Assembly: GCF_000718785.1 (NCBI RefSeq)
Contig: NZ_JOCA01000003.1
Location: 124,001 to 188,000, forward strand
Direction: 5' to 3'
Origin: Streptomyces sp. NRRL WC-3626
GTDB taxonomy: Bacteria > Actinomycetota > Actinomycetes > Streptomycetales > Streptomycetaceae
Length of the DNA stretch: 64,000 nt
Part shown: in pieces, positions 15,981-25,355 of the stretch
How the letters are laid out: every line of letters starts with the position of its first letter
How positions within the stretch are numbered: position 1 is the stretch's first letter
Notes under the pieces: generated by a model
What the model was told of the DNA's origin: nothing
The model's input: the letters and a program-made list of their open reading frames with translations, nothing else
Databases searched by the model: none
Position numbers and translations under genes: made by a program

Positions 15981-16886
15981 GTGGCCCCCCGCAACGCCCT
16001 CTCCGCAACCCTCCTGACCCTCGCCTGCCTCCTCACCCCCTGCGCCACCCTCACCACCTGGGCGACCCACACCCTCACCGACACCCCCCGCTACGTGGAC
16101 ACGATGGCCCCCCTCGCCACCAACCCCGCCATCCGCGAAGCGGTCGCCGACGCCGTACAGGACGAGGTCGTACAAACCCTGTCCCCCCAGCCGGCCGCCG
16201 CCACCACCACCGACAACCCCCTCACCCCCTTCATCAAGGACGCGGTCCGCTCCTTCACCCGCACCCCCGCCTTCCGCACGGCCTGGACCGCCACGAACGA
16301 GGCCGTCCACGACGCCCTCCTGCGCGCCCTCCACACCGACACCCCCGGCCCGGTCACCATCGACCTCGCCCCCGTCACCGCCCAGGTGAGGGCGCAGCTC
16401 ACCGCCGACCACATGCCCTACGCCCACCGCATCCCCGTGGAGCACACCGAGGTCGCGGTGGTGCCGGAGACCGAGGTGGCCGGACTCCGCAGGGGGTTCC
16501 ACATGCTGGACGCCGCCGCGTTCTGGCTGCCGCTCGCGGCCGTCGTCCTCGCCGTCACCGGGACCGCCGTGGCCGCCTGCCGCCGCCGTGCCCTCACCGC
16601 GACCGGCCTGGGCACGGCCCTCGGCGGAGCCCTGCTCGCCGTGGCGGTCGCGGTCGGCCGCCGGCTCACCCTGGCCGACCTCCCCGACCGCATCCACCGT
16701 CCGGCCGCCGCCGCCGTCTACGACGCCCTGACCGCCACCCTCCGCACGGCGTCCTGGCTCCTCCTCGCCCTGGGCCTGACCGTCGCGCTGGCCTCCTGGC
16801 TCACCGGCCGCCGCGAACCCCCGCCCTCCACGACCGCGTCGGCCGCCCCTTCCCGGCAGCCGCCCGCCACCCTCCCCCGTCCCTGA
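15981..16886 (+). CDS. membrane protein, unknown function
   Basis: 301-aa integral membrane protein. One N-terminal helix (L-L-T-L-A-C-L-L-T-P-C-A-T-L), an extracellular region of about 150 residues (contains Y-V-D-T-M-A-P-L-A and I-D-L-A-P-V-T), then three helices (F-W-L-P-L-A-A-V-V-L-A; L-G-T-A-L-G-G-A-L-L-A; W-L-L-L-A-L-G-L-T-V-A-L). Similar actinobacterial proteins are annotated only as membrane proteins. Start uncertain: GTG 15981 is chosen, an in-frame TTG at 15969 is possible. The 3' end is 45 bp from the next gene. Confidence 0.72.
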   Translation: MAPRNALSATLLTLACLLTPCATLTTWATHTLTDTPRYVDTMAPLATNPAIREAVADAVQDEVVQTLSPQPAAATTTDNPLTPFIKDAVRSFTRTPAFRTAWTATNEAVHDALLRALHTDTPGPVTIDLAPVTAQVRAQLTADHMPYAHRIPVEHTEVAVVPETEVAGLRRGFHMLDAAAFWLPLAAVVLAVTGTAVAACRRRALTATGLGTALGGALLAVAVAVGRRLTLADLPDRIHRPAAAAVYDALTATLRTASWLLLALGLTVALASWLTGRREPPPSTTASAAPSRQPPATLPRP

Positions 16887-16930
16887 GGGAGGATTCGGTC
16901 ATCGCACCCGCGAGCGGAAGGCCGGAAACC

Positions 16931-17929
16931 TTGGACACTGCGACAGCCGACCCGTCGACCACCGGATACGAGACCGGGCGGACGGGACGACGGCGGTTCC
17001 GCACCTGGTCGGCGGCGCTGCTGTTCGCCGGGGTGAGCGTCGTCGTCGGCTGCCGGACCGCCGACACCGACGGCATCACCCCCGTGCCGCAGCTCCTCGC
17101 CTTCCTGCCCTGGCTGCTCGTACCCACCGCCGCGGGGCTGCTCTTCACCGTGCTGGCCCGCTGGTGGACCGGCGCCGTGTGGGGCGTGGCGCTGCTCGGC
17201 CTGCTGGCCTGGTTCATCGAGCCGTACGGGAAGACGGGCGACCCCTCGGGGCCGCCCGTCGCCGAGCTGCGTGTGCTGACGTCCAACGTGGAGTTCGGCC
17301 GGGCCACCGACGCGCTGATCGACGCGGTGCGCCGTGAGAAGCCGGACCTCGTGTTCGTCCAGGAGTGCGAGTACACGTGTGACGCGGCGCTGAAGCGGGA
17401 GCTGACCGACGCCTACCCGCACCGGCAGGCGGTGGAGGGCGGCGGCAGCGAGGGGTCGGTCATCCTCAGCCGCTTCCCGCTGCGGGCCACCGACGGGGTC
17501 CCGGGCACGATGGGCATGCCCGGCGCCGTGGCCGACGTGGACGGGCATCCCGTACGGCTCCAGCTCGCGCACCCGATGCCGCCGCTGCCGGACCGGGTGG
17601 GCCTGTGGCAGCGGGAACTCGGCCGGCTGCGCGACGCCGCCGCCGCGGACCGGGACACCCCGACGGTGTTCGCCGGGGACTTCAACGCCTCCCAGGACCA
17701 CGCGGCCTTCCGCCGCATCCTGGACACGGGCCTACGCGACGCGTCCCGCCTGACCGGCGCCGACCGGACCCCGACCTGGCCCACCCGCACCACCCCGGCC
17801 TTCGGCGCCCAGATAGACCACATCCTGGTCTCGAAGACCTTCAAAGCGACCCGGACCCGCTTCCTGACCCTCGGCGACACCGACCACCGAGCACTCCTGA
17901 CCGACCTGACCCTGCACCCAGCCCGCTGA
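16931..17929 (+). CDS. membrane-anchored endonuclease/exonuclease/phosphatase family protein
   Basis: 332-aa protein with two to three N-terminal helices (about residues 25-95) followed by an EEP catalytic domain: L-T-S-N-V-E-F, F-V-Q-E-C-E, A-G-D-F-N-A-S, Q-I-D-H-I-L-V-S and D-T-D-H-R-A-L. All the metal and phosphate-binding residues are intact. Members cleave phosphodiester or phosphate bonds of nucleic acids, lipids or sugars; this domain should face outward. TTG 16931 is the only sensible start, with GGAAGG upstream. Substrate unknown. Confidence 0.88.
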   Translation: MDTATADPSTTGYETGRTGRRRFRTWSAALLFAGVSVVVGCRTADTDGITPVPQLLAFLPWLLVPTAAGLLFTVLARWWTGAVWGVALLGLLAWFIEPYGKTGDPSGPPVAELRVLTSNVEFGRATDALIDAVRREKPDLVFVQECEYTCDAALKRELTDAYPHRQAVEGGGSEGSVILSRFPLRATDGVPGTMGMPGAVADVDGHPVRLQLAHPMPPLPDRVGLWQRELGRLRDAAAADRDTPTVFAGDFNASQDHAAFRRILDTGLRDASRLTGADRTPTWPTRTTPAFGAQIDHILVSKTFKATRTRFLTLGDTDHRALLTDLTLHPAR

Positions 17930-17934
17930 CGCAA

Positions 17935-18036
17935 CTGCGGGCAGTCGTGCCTCCCCCAGTGCCTGAAGGGCCTGGGAGGTACCCCCAGGCGGCACGGGTG
18001 GGCGCGGCGGCACCCCGCAAACGCCGGGCCGCGCGA
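17935..18036. repeat. dispersed intergenic repeat, copy B (interrupted)
   Basis: Same family as the 15.8 and 39.9 kb copies, with CTGCGGGCAGTCGTGCC at the start and the GGCGGCACGGGTGGGCGCG core. Here the hairpin loop is replaced by a 36-bp element (17952-17987). It lies between convergent genes. Confidence 0.75.
17952..17987. repeat. 36-bp nested element inside repeat copy B
   Basis: TCCCCCAGTGCCTGAAGGGC continuing to GGAGGTACCCCCA. It has near-complementary ends (CCCCCAG against CTGGGAGG, one mismatch) and replaces four loop bases (GCAG) of the host repeat seen in the other copies. The type resembles a small interspersed Streptomyces element. Confidence 0.6.
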
Positions 18037-18101
18037 CCCACCCCCGCCTCACCACAGCACACGGTCACCGGTGACAACCGGCCACCGAGCCCGAGCCCCG
18101 G

Positions 18102-18797
18102 TTAACGCGCGGACTTCTGCAACGCCTTCTCCGCCTTGTCCAGCGCAGCGGCGAACCCATTCGCCCACAGCTGATTCACCCGGGACCGCTCCGCGGAGTT
18201 CGGGTACGCGTTGGTGCACGACGTCCCCGGCCCACCCCCCGACATCAGCTCACTGCACGGCCCGGAGTAGTGATCCGGCAGCCCCAGCACGTGCCCCGTC
18301 TCATGCGCGGTCACCCGCGTCGAGTCGTACTGCTGGTTCTGCCGGTAGTCGAGGAAGATGTACCCCCGCCCGTGTCCGTCCGTGGACGCGTACGAGCCGC
18401 GGGAGTCGTTCCCCTCGTAGTACGTGAAGTCCGCACCCGACGTGCCGGCCTGGAGTCTCACGTTGGAGACCGAGCTGTTCCAGATCTGCGCGCTGCGGGA
18501 TATCTGCGAGGCGAACGACGGCGCCCGGGAGGCGTTGTAGACGACGGTGACGGCGGCCGCGCTCGTGGGGTTCGCGGCCCGCTTCTCGGCCGCCGACTTC
18601 AGCACGGCCTCGAAGAAGGCCCGGTTGGCGGCGGCTTCCTCCGACGGCCCGTCGAAGGCGGCGTACAAAACGGACGAGGCCGCCGATCCGGCGTCGAGCG
18701 GGGCGGTCGCAGCGGTCGCCGGGGCGACACCGAACCCGAGAGCCGTGAGGCTCAGACCGGCGGCCGTGAGCACGGACATGGGCATGCGCATACGCAT
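18102..18797 (-). CDS. snpA: snapalysin (small neutral metalloprotease)
   Basis: 231-aa secreted zinc endopeptidase of family M7. The Sec signal runs to about A-T-A-A-T-A; a propeptide follows; the mature enzyme carries [12 protein letters not shown], the HExxHxxGxxD motif with Asp as third zinc ligand that defines M7. It has a conserved Cys pair (G-P-C-S-E-L; T-S-C-T-N-A). It degrades milk-type proteins outside the cell. Start 18797 gives an Arg-rich signal; ATG 18785 is possible. Divergent from its activator snpR with about 200 bp between. Confidence 0.93.
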   Translation of the reverse strand: MRMRMPMSVLTAAGLSLTALGFGVAPATAATAPLDAGSAASSVLYAAFDGPSEEAAANRAFFEAVLKSAAEKRAANPTSAAAVTVVYNASRAPSFASQISRSAQIWNSSVSNVRLQAGTSGADFTYYEGNDSRGSYASTDGHGRGYIFLDYRQNQQYDSTRVTAHETGHVLGLPDHYSGPCSELMSGGGPGTSCTNAYPNSAERSRVNQLWANGFAAALDKAEKALQKSAR

Positions 18798-18878
18798 CGA
18801 TGACTCCTAGAGGTGGGGGTGAGTCACATGTCACCGAGGAGTGTGTGCGCCTGTGCGCCCGCTGTGATGATGGCAACC

Positions 18879-18901
18879 GGTGATAGGACGGCCCTATCGC
18901 C
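18879..18901. promoter_or_regulatory. inverted repeat between snpA and snpR
   Basis: GGTGATAGG, spacer ACGGC, CCTATCGCC (one mismatch in nine). It lies 82-104 bp upstream of snpA and 99-121 bp upstream of snpR, the usual place of a LysR activation site. Confidence 0.6.
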
Positions 18902-18999
18902 CTACACCGGCCACCTGCCCGTGAGCGCCCGACTCGGCCGGAACGGGCGGGGTTTGTGTGTCTGGTGAAAGCTGAACTTCCGGCTTACGCTCCCAGGGC

Positions 19000-19926
19000 A
19001 TGGAGCTCGAGGTCAGGCACCTCAGGGCGCTGTGCGCGATCGCCGACACCGGCAGTCTGCACCGTGCCGCACGTCAGCTCGGCGTGGCCCAGCCCTCGTT
19101 GAGCACCCAGTTGCGGCGCATCGAACAGGAACTGGGCGGCGCCCTGTTCGTACGCGCCCGTACCGGCTGCCGCCCCACCCCGCTGGGCCGGCTGGTGCTC
19201 AGCCGCGCCCGCCCCCTCGTCACGGAACTGCGCTCGCTGGTCACCGAGGCCCGCGCCGCCGCCGTGGGAGACCGTCAGCTGCGCATCGGCTCGACCGCCA
19301 GCCGCGCCCTGGCCGGCTGGCTGCGACGGCTGCGACGGCACTGGCAGGAACCCACCCTGCACATGGACGTCTCCGCCAACGCGCTGCTGCGCATGGTCGC
19401 CGACGGCCAGCTCGACGTGGCGTTCGTGCACGAGGTCGAGGGCTCACCGCTGCGCATCCCCGAGAACCTGCGCACCCGGGTCCTCGTCGAACGCGAACCG
19501 CAGTTCGTGTCGCTCCCGGCCGACCACCCGGCCGCCGCGCGTCCGGTCGTCCAGCTGTCGGACCTGGCCGAGGACCGCTGGATGATCGACCCGGCGGTCG
19601 ACGGCGAGTGGGACGCCGTACGACGGGTCCTGCGCACGGCCGGAATCAACCCGCGCGTGCTGCACGGCGACTACCACACGGCCGCGTCGCTGGTCGCGAT
19701 CGGCGAGGTCGTCACGGTGTGCCAGCCGACGTCGCCCTCCCGCCCCGAGACGGCGGTCCGCCGGCTGTACGGCGACCCGCTCGGCGTACGGCTGCTGCTG
19801 GCGGCGCGTACGGAGACGGAGCTGGAGGGCGTCTATCCCGACCTGGCCGACGCGTACCGGGAGGCGGCGCGGCAGGCACCGGCGTACCGGGAGTGGCTGG
19901 ATCAGGACCTGGTCCCGGGCCCCTGA
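19000..19926 (+). CDS. snpR: LysR-type activator of the neutral protease
   Basis: 308-aa LysR regulator. The N-terminal winged HTH covers residues 1-60 (V-R-H-L-R-A-L-C-A-I-A-D-T-G-S-L-H-R-A-A-R-Q-L). A LysR substrate-binding domain follows (about 90-295). Always found divergent from snpA in Streptomyces, where it activates the protease gene. ATG 19000. The effector is unknown. Confidence 0.9.
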   Translation: MELEVRHLRALCAIADTGSLHRAARQLGVAQPSLSTQLRRIEQELGGALFVRARTGCRPTPLGRLVLSRARPLVTELRSLVTEARAAAVGDRQLRIGSTASRALAGWLRRLRRHWQEPTLHMDVSANALLRMVADGQLDVAFVHEVEGSPLRIPENLRTRVLVEREPQFVSLPADHPAAARPVVQLSDLAEDRWMIDPAVDGEWDAVRRVLRTAGINPRVLHGDYHTAASLVAIGEVVTVCQPTSPSRPETAVRRLYGDPLGVRLLLAARTETELEGVYPDLADAYREAARQAPAYREWLDQDLVPGP

Positions 19927-19947
19927 CCCAGCCCCCGCTCCGCTGCC

Positions 19948-22032
19948 TCAGACGCCGATGTCCTGCCCGTCCGCGCGCCACACCGCGACGACCGCCGGGC
20001 GGACGTACGTGCCGGGCCCGTCGGGCCAGGCGCTGGCCGGCTGGTCCACGGTCGCCCCGTCCACCTCGCCCGGGTGCTGTACGGCGACCAGCACGCGCCG
20101 GTCCTGGATGACCGGGCCGCAGGTCTCGGCGCCGTTGGGCACGGTGAGGAACTGCTTCAGCTCGCCGCGCCGGTCACCGCGCGTGGCGACGCCGAAGAGG
20201 CCGTCGTGGGAGCCGAGGGCGCTGCCGTCGGTGGAGATCCACAGGTTGCCGTGGTCGTCGAAGGCGACGTTGTCCGGGCAGGAGATGGGGCTGACGGAGT
20301 CCTTCGGGAAGCCGGCGAAGTACGTCGCCGGGTCCTCGGGGTCGCCCGCGACCAGGAACAGCGACCAGGCGAAGCGGGTGCTCTCCGGCCGGTTCCAGCG
20401 CTCGGTCAGTTCGAGGACGTGGCCGTGCTTGTTGGCGTTGCGCGGGTTGGCCTCGTCCGCCTTGGCGTTGGAGCCGACACCGCGGTTGCTGTTGTTGGTG
20501 AGGGCGACGTACACCTTGCCGGTGACCGGGTTCGGCTCGATGTCCTCGGGGCGGTCCATCTTGGTGGCGCCCACCTTGTCGCCGGCGAGGCGGGTGAAGA
20601 CGAAGACCTCCTCGGCGGTCATGCCGTCGACGTGCGAGACGGCGCCGTGGGCGGTGGCGGTGGCCAGCGGGATCCACTGGCCGCTGCCGTCGAACTCGCC
20701 GTCCTTCGGAAGCTTGCCGGTGCCGTCGATCTCGATGGCGGGGGAGTCGCCGGTGAGCTTGGCGACGTACAGCGTGCCCTCGTCGAGCAGGGTGAGGTTG
20801 TGCTCGCGGGCGGAGCGGCTGTTGCCGTGCCGCATCCTCTTGCTGCCGACGAACTTGTAGAAGTAGTCGAACCGTTCGTCGTCGCCGGTGTAGACGACCG
20901 GTCGCCCGTCGTGCGTCATGCGTACGGTCGCGGCCTCGTGCTTGAAGCGGCCGAGCGCGGTGCGCTTGCGCGGGGTGGAGTCGGGGTCGTACGGGTCGAG
21001 TTCGACGACGTAGCCGAAGCGGTGCACCTCGTTGGGCTCCTGGGCGAGGTCGAACCGCTTGTCGAACCGCTCCCACTTGCGCTCGGTGGCGCCGGTGCCG
21101 ATGCCGTACCGCTTGTCGGTGGCGCTGCCGCCGTTGGCGAAGTACTGGTTGAAGTTCTCCTCGCCGTGCAGCGTGGTGCCCCACGGGGTGGTGCCGCCGG
21201 AGCAGTTGTTGAGAGTGCCGAGGACCTTGCTGCCGCGCGGGTCGGCGGAGGTCTTCACCAGGTCGGACCCGGCGACGGGGCCGGTGAGGCGGAACTCGGA
21301 GGTGGCGGTGAGGCGCCGGTTGAGCCGGTGCCGGCTGACGGCGGTCAGTTCGCCGGTGCGGCGCTCCTCCTCCACGGCGACGACGGCGAGGCCGTGCGCG
21401 GCCCAGGCGATCTCCACCTGCTCACGGGTGGGGTTCTCGGGGTCGTAGTCCCGGAACATGAGGATCTCGTCGGTGTACTCGTGATTGGCGACGAGGAGCT
21501 GGCGGCCGTGCTCGCCCTTGAGGGGGAGCAGGGAGAGGAAGTCGCAGTTGTAGCCGAACTGTCCGGCCTGTGCCTTGGCGCTCTGCCTGTCGCCGTTGAA
21601 GGCGGGCGCGCCGCGCAGGATGGGCTCGCCCCAGCGGATGACGACGTTCTGCCGGTAGCCCTCGGGCACGGTCACGGCGTCGTTGGTGTTCGGGGCGACG
21701 GGGGCGAACCGCAGACCGCGGGCGCCCTTGTGTTTGCCGTGCCCGTTGCCGTGTCCGTGGCCCTTCGCGGCGGGCGCGGCCTGCGCCTCGGGCGCGGCGA
21801 CGACGCCGGCCGCCCCGGCGCCGGCGGCCGCCACGGTCACGACGGCGGCGGCACGCATCATGGAACGGCGGCTGAGGGCACCGGCGATGACATCACCGAC
21901 GTACTCGTTGGACGTGGTGTTGGGCACCTCGTGGAAGCAGGCGTCACCACACCGGAAACGGCAGGTCATGGCGGACCGTCCGCCGGGGTGGGAACCGGAC
22001 GGCGTTCCGATCAACGGCAGCAGCTTTCGCAC
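19948..22032 (-). CDS. phoX: PhoX-type alkaline phosphatase (Tat-exported)
   Basis: 694-aa PhoX/DUF839 protein that releases phosphate from phosphate esters outside the cell. Residues 52-85 carry a Tat signal (S-R-R-S-M-M-R, then an Ala-rich helix, A-P-E-A-Q-A), preceded by about 50 residues including C-R-F-R-C-G-D-A-C. The catalytic domain is full length, with E-E-N-F-N-Q-Y-F and the D-R-P-E-D-I-E-P-N motif that belongs to the Fe/Ca site of PhoX. GTG 22032 follows AAGGAG. A PHO box 69-90 bp upstream shows PhoP control, so it is induced by phosphate starvation. Confidence 0.93.
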   Translation of the reverse strand: MRKLLPLIGTPSGSHPGGRSAMTCRFRCGDACFHEVPNTTSNEYVGDVIAGALSRRSMMRAAAVVTVAAAGAGAAGVVAAPEAQAAPAAKGHGHGNGHGKHKGARGLRFAPVAPNTNDAVTVPEGYRQNVVIRWGEPILRGAPAFNGDRQSAKAQAGQFGYNCDFLSLLPLKGEHGRQLLVANHEYTDEILMFRDYDPENPTREQVEIAWAAHGLAVVAVEEERRTGELTAVSRHRLNRRLTATSEFRLTGPVAGSDLVKTSADPRGSKVLGTLNNCSGGTTPWGTTLHGEENFNQYFANGGSATDKRYGIGTGATERKWERFDKRFDLAQEPNEVHRFGYVVELDPYDPDSTPRKRTALGRFKHEAATVRMTHDGRPVVYTGDDERFDYFYKFVGSKRMRHGNSRSAREHNLTLLDEGTLYVAKLTGDSPAIEIDGTGKLPKDGEFDGSGQWIPLATATAHGAVSHVDGMTAEEVFVFTRLAGDKVGATKMDRPEDIEPNPVTGKVYVALTNNSNRGVGSNAKADEANPRNANKHGHVLELTERWNRPESTRFAWSLFLVAGDPEDPATYFAGFPKDSVSPISCPDNVAFDDHGNLWISTDGSALGSHDGLFGVATRGDRRGELKQFLTVPNGAETCGPVIQDRRVLVAVQHPGEVDGATVDQPASAWPDGPGTYVRPAVVAVWRADGQDIGV

Positions 22033-22100
22033 GTTTTCACTCCTTGGGTACCCGTGGTGTCAGCGTGACCGTAGGAGCACATATGTGCGGTAGCCGGGCG

Positions 22101-22122
22101 CCCGGGTGAACGGCGAGTGAAC
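22101..22122 (-). promoter_or_regulatory. PHO box (PhoP site) upstream of phoX
   Basis: On the minus strand two adjacent 11-base direct repeats, GTTCACTCGCC then GTTCACCCGGG. This matches the Streptomyces PhoP direct-repeat unit GTTCACC. It sits 69-90 bp before the phoX start. Confidence 0.9.
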
Positions 22123-22286
22123 CTGCCGCAGCATTACGGAAGGTGCCCCGGGCCGGATCGCGCCCTTGACATATACGATTCGGCCAACTCCGACCCTGCC
22201 CAAGATCGCCCTTGCGGGTCGATAACCTTACGTGTCCGTCCTGGCCAGGGATTGACGGGCATCAACTCATGCGAAGGGTTGCGCAC

Positions 22287-23576
22287 ATGGGCATTCTCAC
22301 TCTCCTGCGGAACGCGTTCGGCCGGTCACGCAAGGCGAGGTCCGCCGAGGCGGAGGGTGCGGTGGACGCTTCCGCTCCGGTGGCGACGCCCCCGGAGCCC
22401 GAGGCGACCAAGCCGACGATCCCGTCCCCCTCCCCGGAACCGACCCCGGCATCCACCCCGTCGGTCCCGGAACCCCGAACGGAACACGACCTGGTCTCAG
22501 AAGCCTTCGACAAGGTCACCACCCCGGACCCGGCCCCCACCCCGGCCCCTGCGGCCAAGGCCGAACCGAAGCCTGAGCCCGAGCCCGAAGCCACCCCGGA
22601 GCCCGCGGCCAAGGCCGAACCCGCCCCGGAACCGAAGGTTGAGGCGGAGCGCGAACCGGAGCCGGAGCCCGAGCCGGTCATCGAGGCAAAGGCCGAGCCG
22701 GAGGCAACCCCCGAGCCCGCCCCCGCTGAGGAGCCTGCCGCAGCCGCCGACGGCGAGGACGTCCCACAGGGGCCACCCGCACCCGACGACGAGAGCCGCA
22801 CGGGCGGTGCGGGTGGGAACGAATCCCCCGCCGAAGGCGAAGCCGAGGCCGAACCCGAGCCCGACGCAGCCGCCGCTGCCGAACCCGAGCCGGCAACCGA
22901 GGCGAAGCCCGAACCCGAGCCCGCCGCAGGCGAACCCCACCCCACCATCCCCCCCACCCTCACCACCGCCTACAACGCAGCCGCCACCACCCTCACAAAC
23001 CACAACCTCACCGGCGCCCGCGCCAAGATCTACCTCGTCCTCGACCGCTCCGCGAGCATGCGCCCGTACTACAAGGACGGCTCCGCCCAGGCCCTCGGCG
23101 AGCAGACCCTCGCCCTCGCCGCCCACCTCGACCCGACGGCGACGGTCCACGTCACCTTCTTCTCCACCGAACTCGACGGCACCGGCGAGCTGACCCTCAC
23201 CGACCACGAGAACAAGATCGACGAGCTGCACGCGGGCCTCGGCCGCATGGGCCGTACCAGCTACCACGCCGCCGTGGAAGCCGTACTCGCCCGCCACGCG
23301 GAAGAGGAAGCCGGCACCCCCGCCCTGGTGATCTTCCAGACGGACGGCGCCCCGGACGCCAAGACCCCCGCCACCCAGTCCCTCACCGCCGCCGCGAAGA
23401 CCCACCCCACCGTGTTCTTCTCCTTCGTCGCCTTCGGTGAGCACGACAACAAGGCCTTCGACTACCTCCGCAAGCTGAAGACGGAGAACACCGCCTTCTT
23501 CCACGCCGGCCCCACCCCCCGCGAGCTCACGGACAGCGAGCTCTACGAGGGCGTCCTGGCGTCCTGGCGCCCGTAG
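22287..23576 (+). CDS. VWA-domain protein with Pro/Glu-rich linker
   Basis: 429-aa cytoplasmic protein. A short N-terminal amphipathic segment (M-G-I-L-T-L-L-R-N-A-F-G) precedes about 190 residues of Pro-Glu-Ala repeats with no stable fold. The C-terminal VWA domain (about 245-425) has the MIDAS motif L-V-L-D-R-S-A-S (DxSxS) plus Q-T-D-G-A-P and G-R-T-S-Y, so it binds a metal ion. It resembles TerF/TerY VWA proteins of tellurite or stress clusters, but no ter genes are next to it. Start 22287 uses AAGGG; ATG 22269 is an alternative. A strong hairpin follows. Confidence 0.88.
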   Translation: MGILTLLRNAFGRSRKARSAEAEGAVDASAPVATPPEPEATKPTIPSPSPEPTPASTPSVPEPRTEHDLVSEAFDKVTTPDPAPTPAPAAKAEPKPEPEPEATPEPAAKAEPAPEPKVEAEREPEPEPEPVIEAKAEPEATPEPAPAEEPAAAADGEDVPQGPPAPDDESRTGGAGGNESPAEGEAEAEPEPDAAAAAEPEPATEAKPEPEPAAGEPHPTIPPTLTTAYNAAATTLTNHNLTGARAKIYLVLDRSASMRPYYKDGSAQALGEQTLALAAHLDPTATVHVTFFSTELDGTGELTLTDHENKIDELHAGLGRMGRTSYHAAVEAVLARHAEEEAGTPALVIFQTDGAPDAKTPATQSLTAAAKTHPTVFFSFVAFGEHDNKAFDYLRKLKTENTAFFHAGPTPRELTDSELYEGVLASWRP

Positions 23577-23594
23577 TCACCACGGTGACCCAGC

Positions 23595-23629
23595 TCGGGG
23601 GGCGGACGGGAATCCCGTCCGCCCCCCGA
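23595..23629 (+). terminator. terminator of the VWA gene
   Basis: 16-bp stem (TCGGGGGGCGGACGGG, loop AAT, complement) 19 bp after the stop codon. Confidence 0.88.
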
Positions 23630-23673
23630 AACGCGTGTGAGCCGACCTGCGCGGGGCCAGTAGGATTTCGACC

Positions 23674-25290
23674 ATGGCGGCCACTGGATCCGAGAAGCAG
23701 GGGGCGAAGGCGTACTACGTCTCGACCCCCATCTACTACGTCAACGACGCTCCTCACCTGGGCCACGCCTATACGACCGTCGCAGGCGACGTGCTCACCC
23801 GCTGGCACCGCCAGCGCGGTGAGAAGGTGTGGTACCTCACCGGCACGGACGAGCACGGTCAGAAGATCATGCGCACGGCCGAGGCGAACGGGGTCACCCC
23901 GCAGGCCTGGGCCAACAAGCTCGTCACGGAGGCCTGGAAGCCCCTGTGGGAGCACCTCGACATCGCGAACGACGACTTCATCCGCACCACGCAGAAGCGG
24001 CACACCGACCGCGTCCAGGAGTTCGTGCAGGACCTGTACGACAAGGGCGAGATCTACAAGGGCGGCTACGAGGGCCCGTACTGCGTGGGCTGCGAGGAGT
24101 ACAAGCTCCCCGGCGAGCTGCTCGACGGCGAGGGCGAGTACGCGGGCCAGAAGCTGTGCCCGATCCACAAGAAGCCGGTGGAGATCCTCAGCGAGGAGAA
24201 CTACTTCTTCAAGCTGAGCGAGTACGGCGAGAAGCTCCTCGCCCACTACGAGGCCAACCCGGGCTTCATCCAGCCGGAGTCGGCGCGCAACGAGGTCGTG
24301 AACTTCGTCCGCCAGGGCCTCCAGGACCTCTCGATCTCCCGCTCGACGTTCGACTGGGGCGTGCCCGTCCCGTGGGACGACAAGCACGTCATCTACGTGT
24401 GGGTCGACGCGCTGCTGAACTACGCGACGGCGGTCGGCTACAACGAGAACCCGGAGAAGTTCGAGTCGACGTTCCCCGCCGACGTGCACCTGGTCGGCAA
24501 GGACATCCTGCGCTTCCACGCGATCATCTGGCCGGCCATGCTGATGGCGCAGGGCCTCCCGCTCCCCGGGAAGGTCGCCGCGAACGGCTGGCTGATGGTC
24601 GGCGGCGAGAAGATGAGCAAGTCCAACCTGACCGGCATCAAGCCGCAGGACCTGACCTCGCACTTCGGCGTGGACGCGTACCGCTGGTACTTCCTGCGGG
24701 CGATCGCCTTCGGCCAGGACGGCAGCTTCTCCTGGGAGGACTTCTCGGCCCGCTACACCAGCGAGCTGGCGAACGACTACGGCAACCTGGCCTCCCGTGT
24801 GGCCGCGATGGTCGGCAAGTACTTCGGCGGGGAGCTGCCGGCGTCGACGGCCGACGGTGACGCGGAGCGGGCGATCCAGGACGGCCTGACCAAGGCGGTC
24901 ACAGAGGCGGACCGGAAGATCGGCGAGGAGCTGGACTTCCAGGGCGGCATCCTGGCCGTCTTCGACTTCGTGAAGCAGGTCAACGGCTACATCACGGAGC
25001 AGGAGCCGTGGAAGGTCGCCAAGGACGACTCACCGGAGGGCAAGGCCCGCCTGGCGACGATCCTCTACACGGCCGCGGAATCCCTCCGCGCGGTGGCGGT
25101 CCTCCTCAACCCGATCATGCCGGAGACCTCCCAGAAGCTCTGGGACTCCCTCGGCGCGGAGGCCGGCCTCGGCGCCCTCGCGGACCAGGACGTCACGGAA
25201 GCCGGCACCTGGGGCATCCTGCCCGCCGGCACGACGGTCACCAAGGGCGCGGTCCTCTTCCCCCGCCTCGAGGAGAAGCCGACCGCGTAG
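23674..25290 (+). CDS. metG: methionyl-tRNA synthetase
   Basis: 538-aa class I synthetase that charges tRNA-Met, essential. HIGH-type motif P-H-L-G-H-A-Y at about residues 28-34, one zinc knuckle-type Cys set (Y-C-V-G-C-E-E; K-L-C-P-I), and G-E-K-M-S-K-S near 310. The anticodon-binding helical domain covers the C-terminal third. There is no C-terminal EMAP/Trbp111 extension. ATG 23674. It stands alone between hairpin terminators. Confidence 0.97.
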   Translation: MAATGSEKQGAKAYYVSTPIYYVNDAPHLGHAYTTVAGDVLTRWHRQRGEKVWYLTGTDEHGQKIMRTAEANGVTPQAWANKLVTEAWKPLWEHLDIANDDFIRTTQKRHTDRVQEFVQDLYDKGEIYKGGYEGPYCVGCEEYKLPGELLDGEGEYAGQKLCPIHKKPVEILSEENYFFKLSEYGEKLLAHYEANPGFIQPESARNEVVNFVRQGLQDLSISRSTFDWGVPVPWDDKHVIYVWVDALLNYATAVGYNENPEKFESTFPADVHLVGKDILRFHAIIWPAMLMAQGLPLPGKVAANGWLMVGGEKMSKSNLTGIKPQDLTSHFGVDAYRWYFLRAIAFGQDGSFSWEDFSARYTSELANDYGNLASRVAAMVGKYFGGELPASTADGDAERAIQDGLTKAVTEADRKIGEELDFQGGILAVFDFVKQVNGYITEQEPWKVAKDDSPEGKARLATILYTAAESLRAVAVLLNPIMPETSQKLWDSLGAEAGLGALADQDVTEAGTWGILPAGTTVTKGAVLFPRLEEKPTA

Positions 25291-25306
25291 GACCCGCACG
25301 TACGTC

Positions 25307-25341
25307 CAGAGGCCCGGAAACACCACGTTTCCGGGCCTCTG
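25307..25341 (+). terminator. terminator of metG
   Basis: Perfect 15-bp stem (CAGAGGCCCGGAAAC, loop ACCAC, complement) just downstream of the metG stop. Confidence 0.9.
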
Positions 25342-25355
25342 CGCAGGTGAAGGGG

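Noticed and set aside
22500..22930. DNA repeat array in the VWA gene
   Set aside because: Units vary and stay in frame; they simply encode the Pro/Glu/Ala linker.
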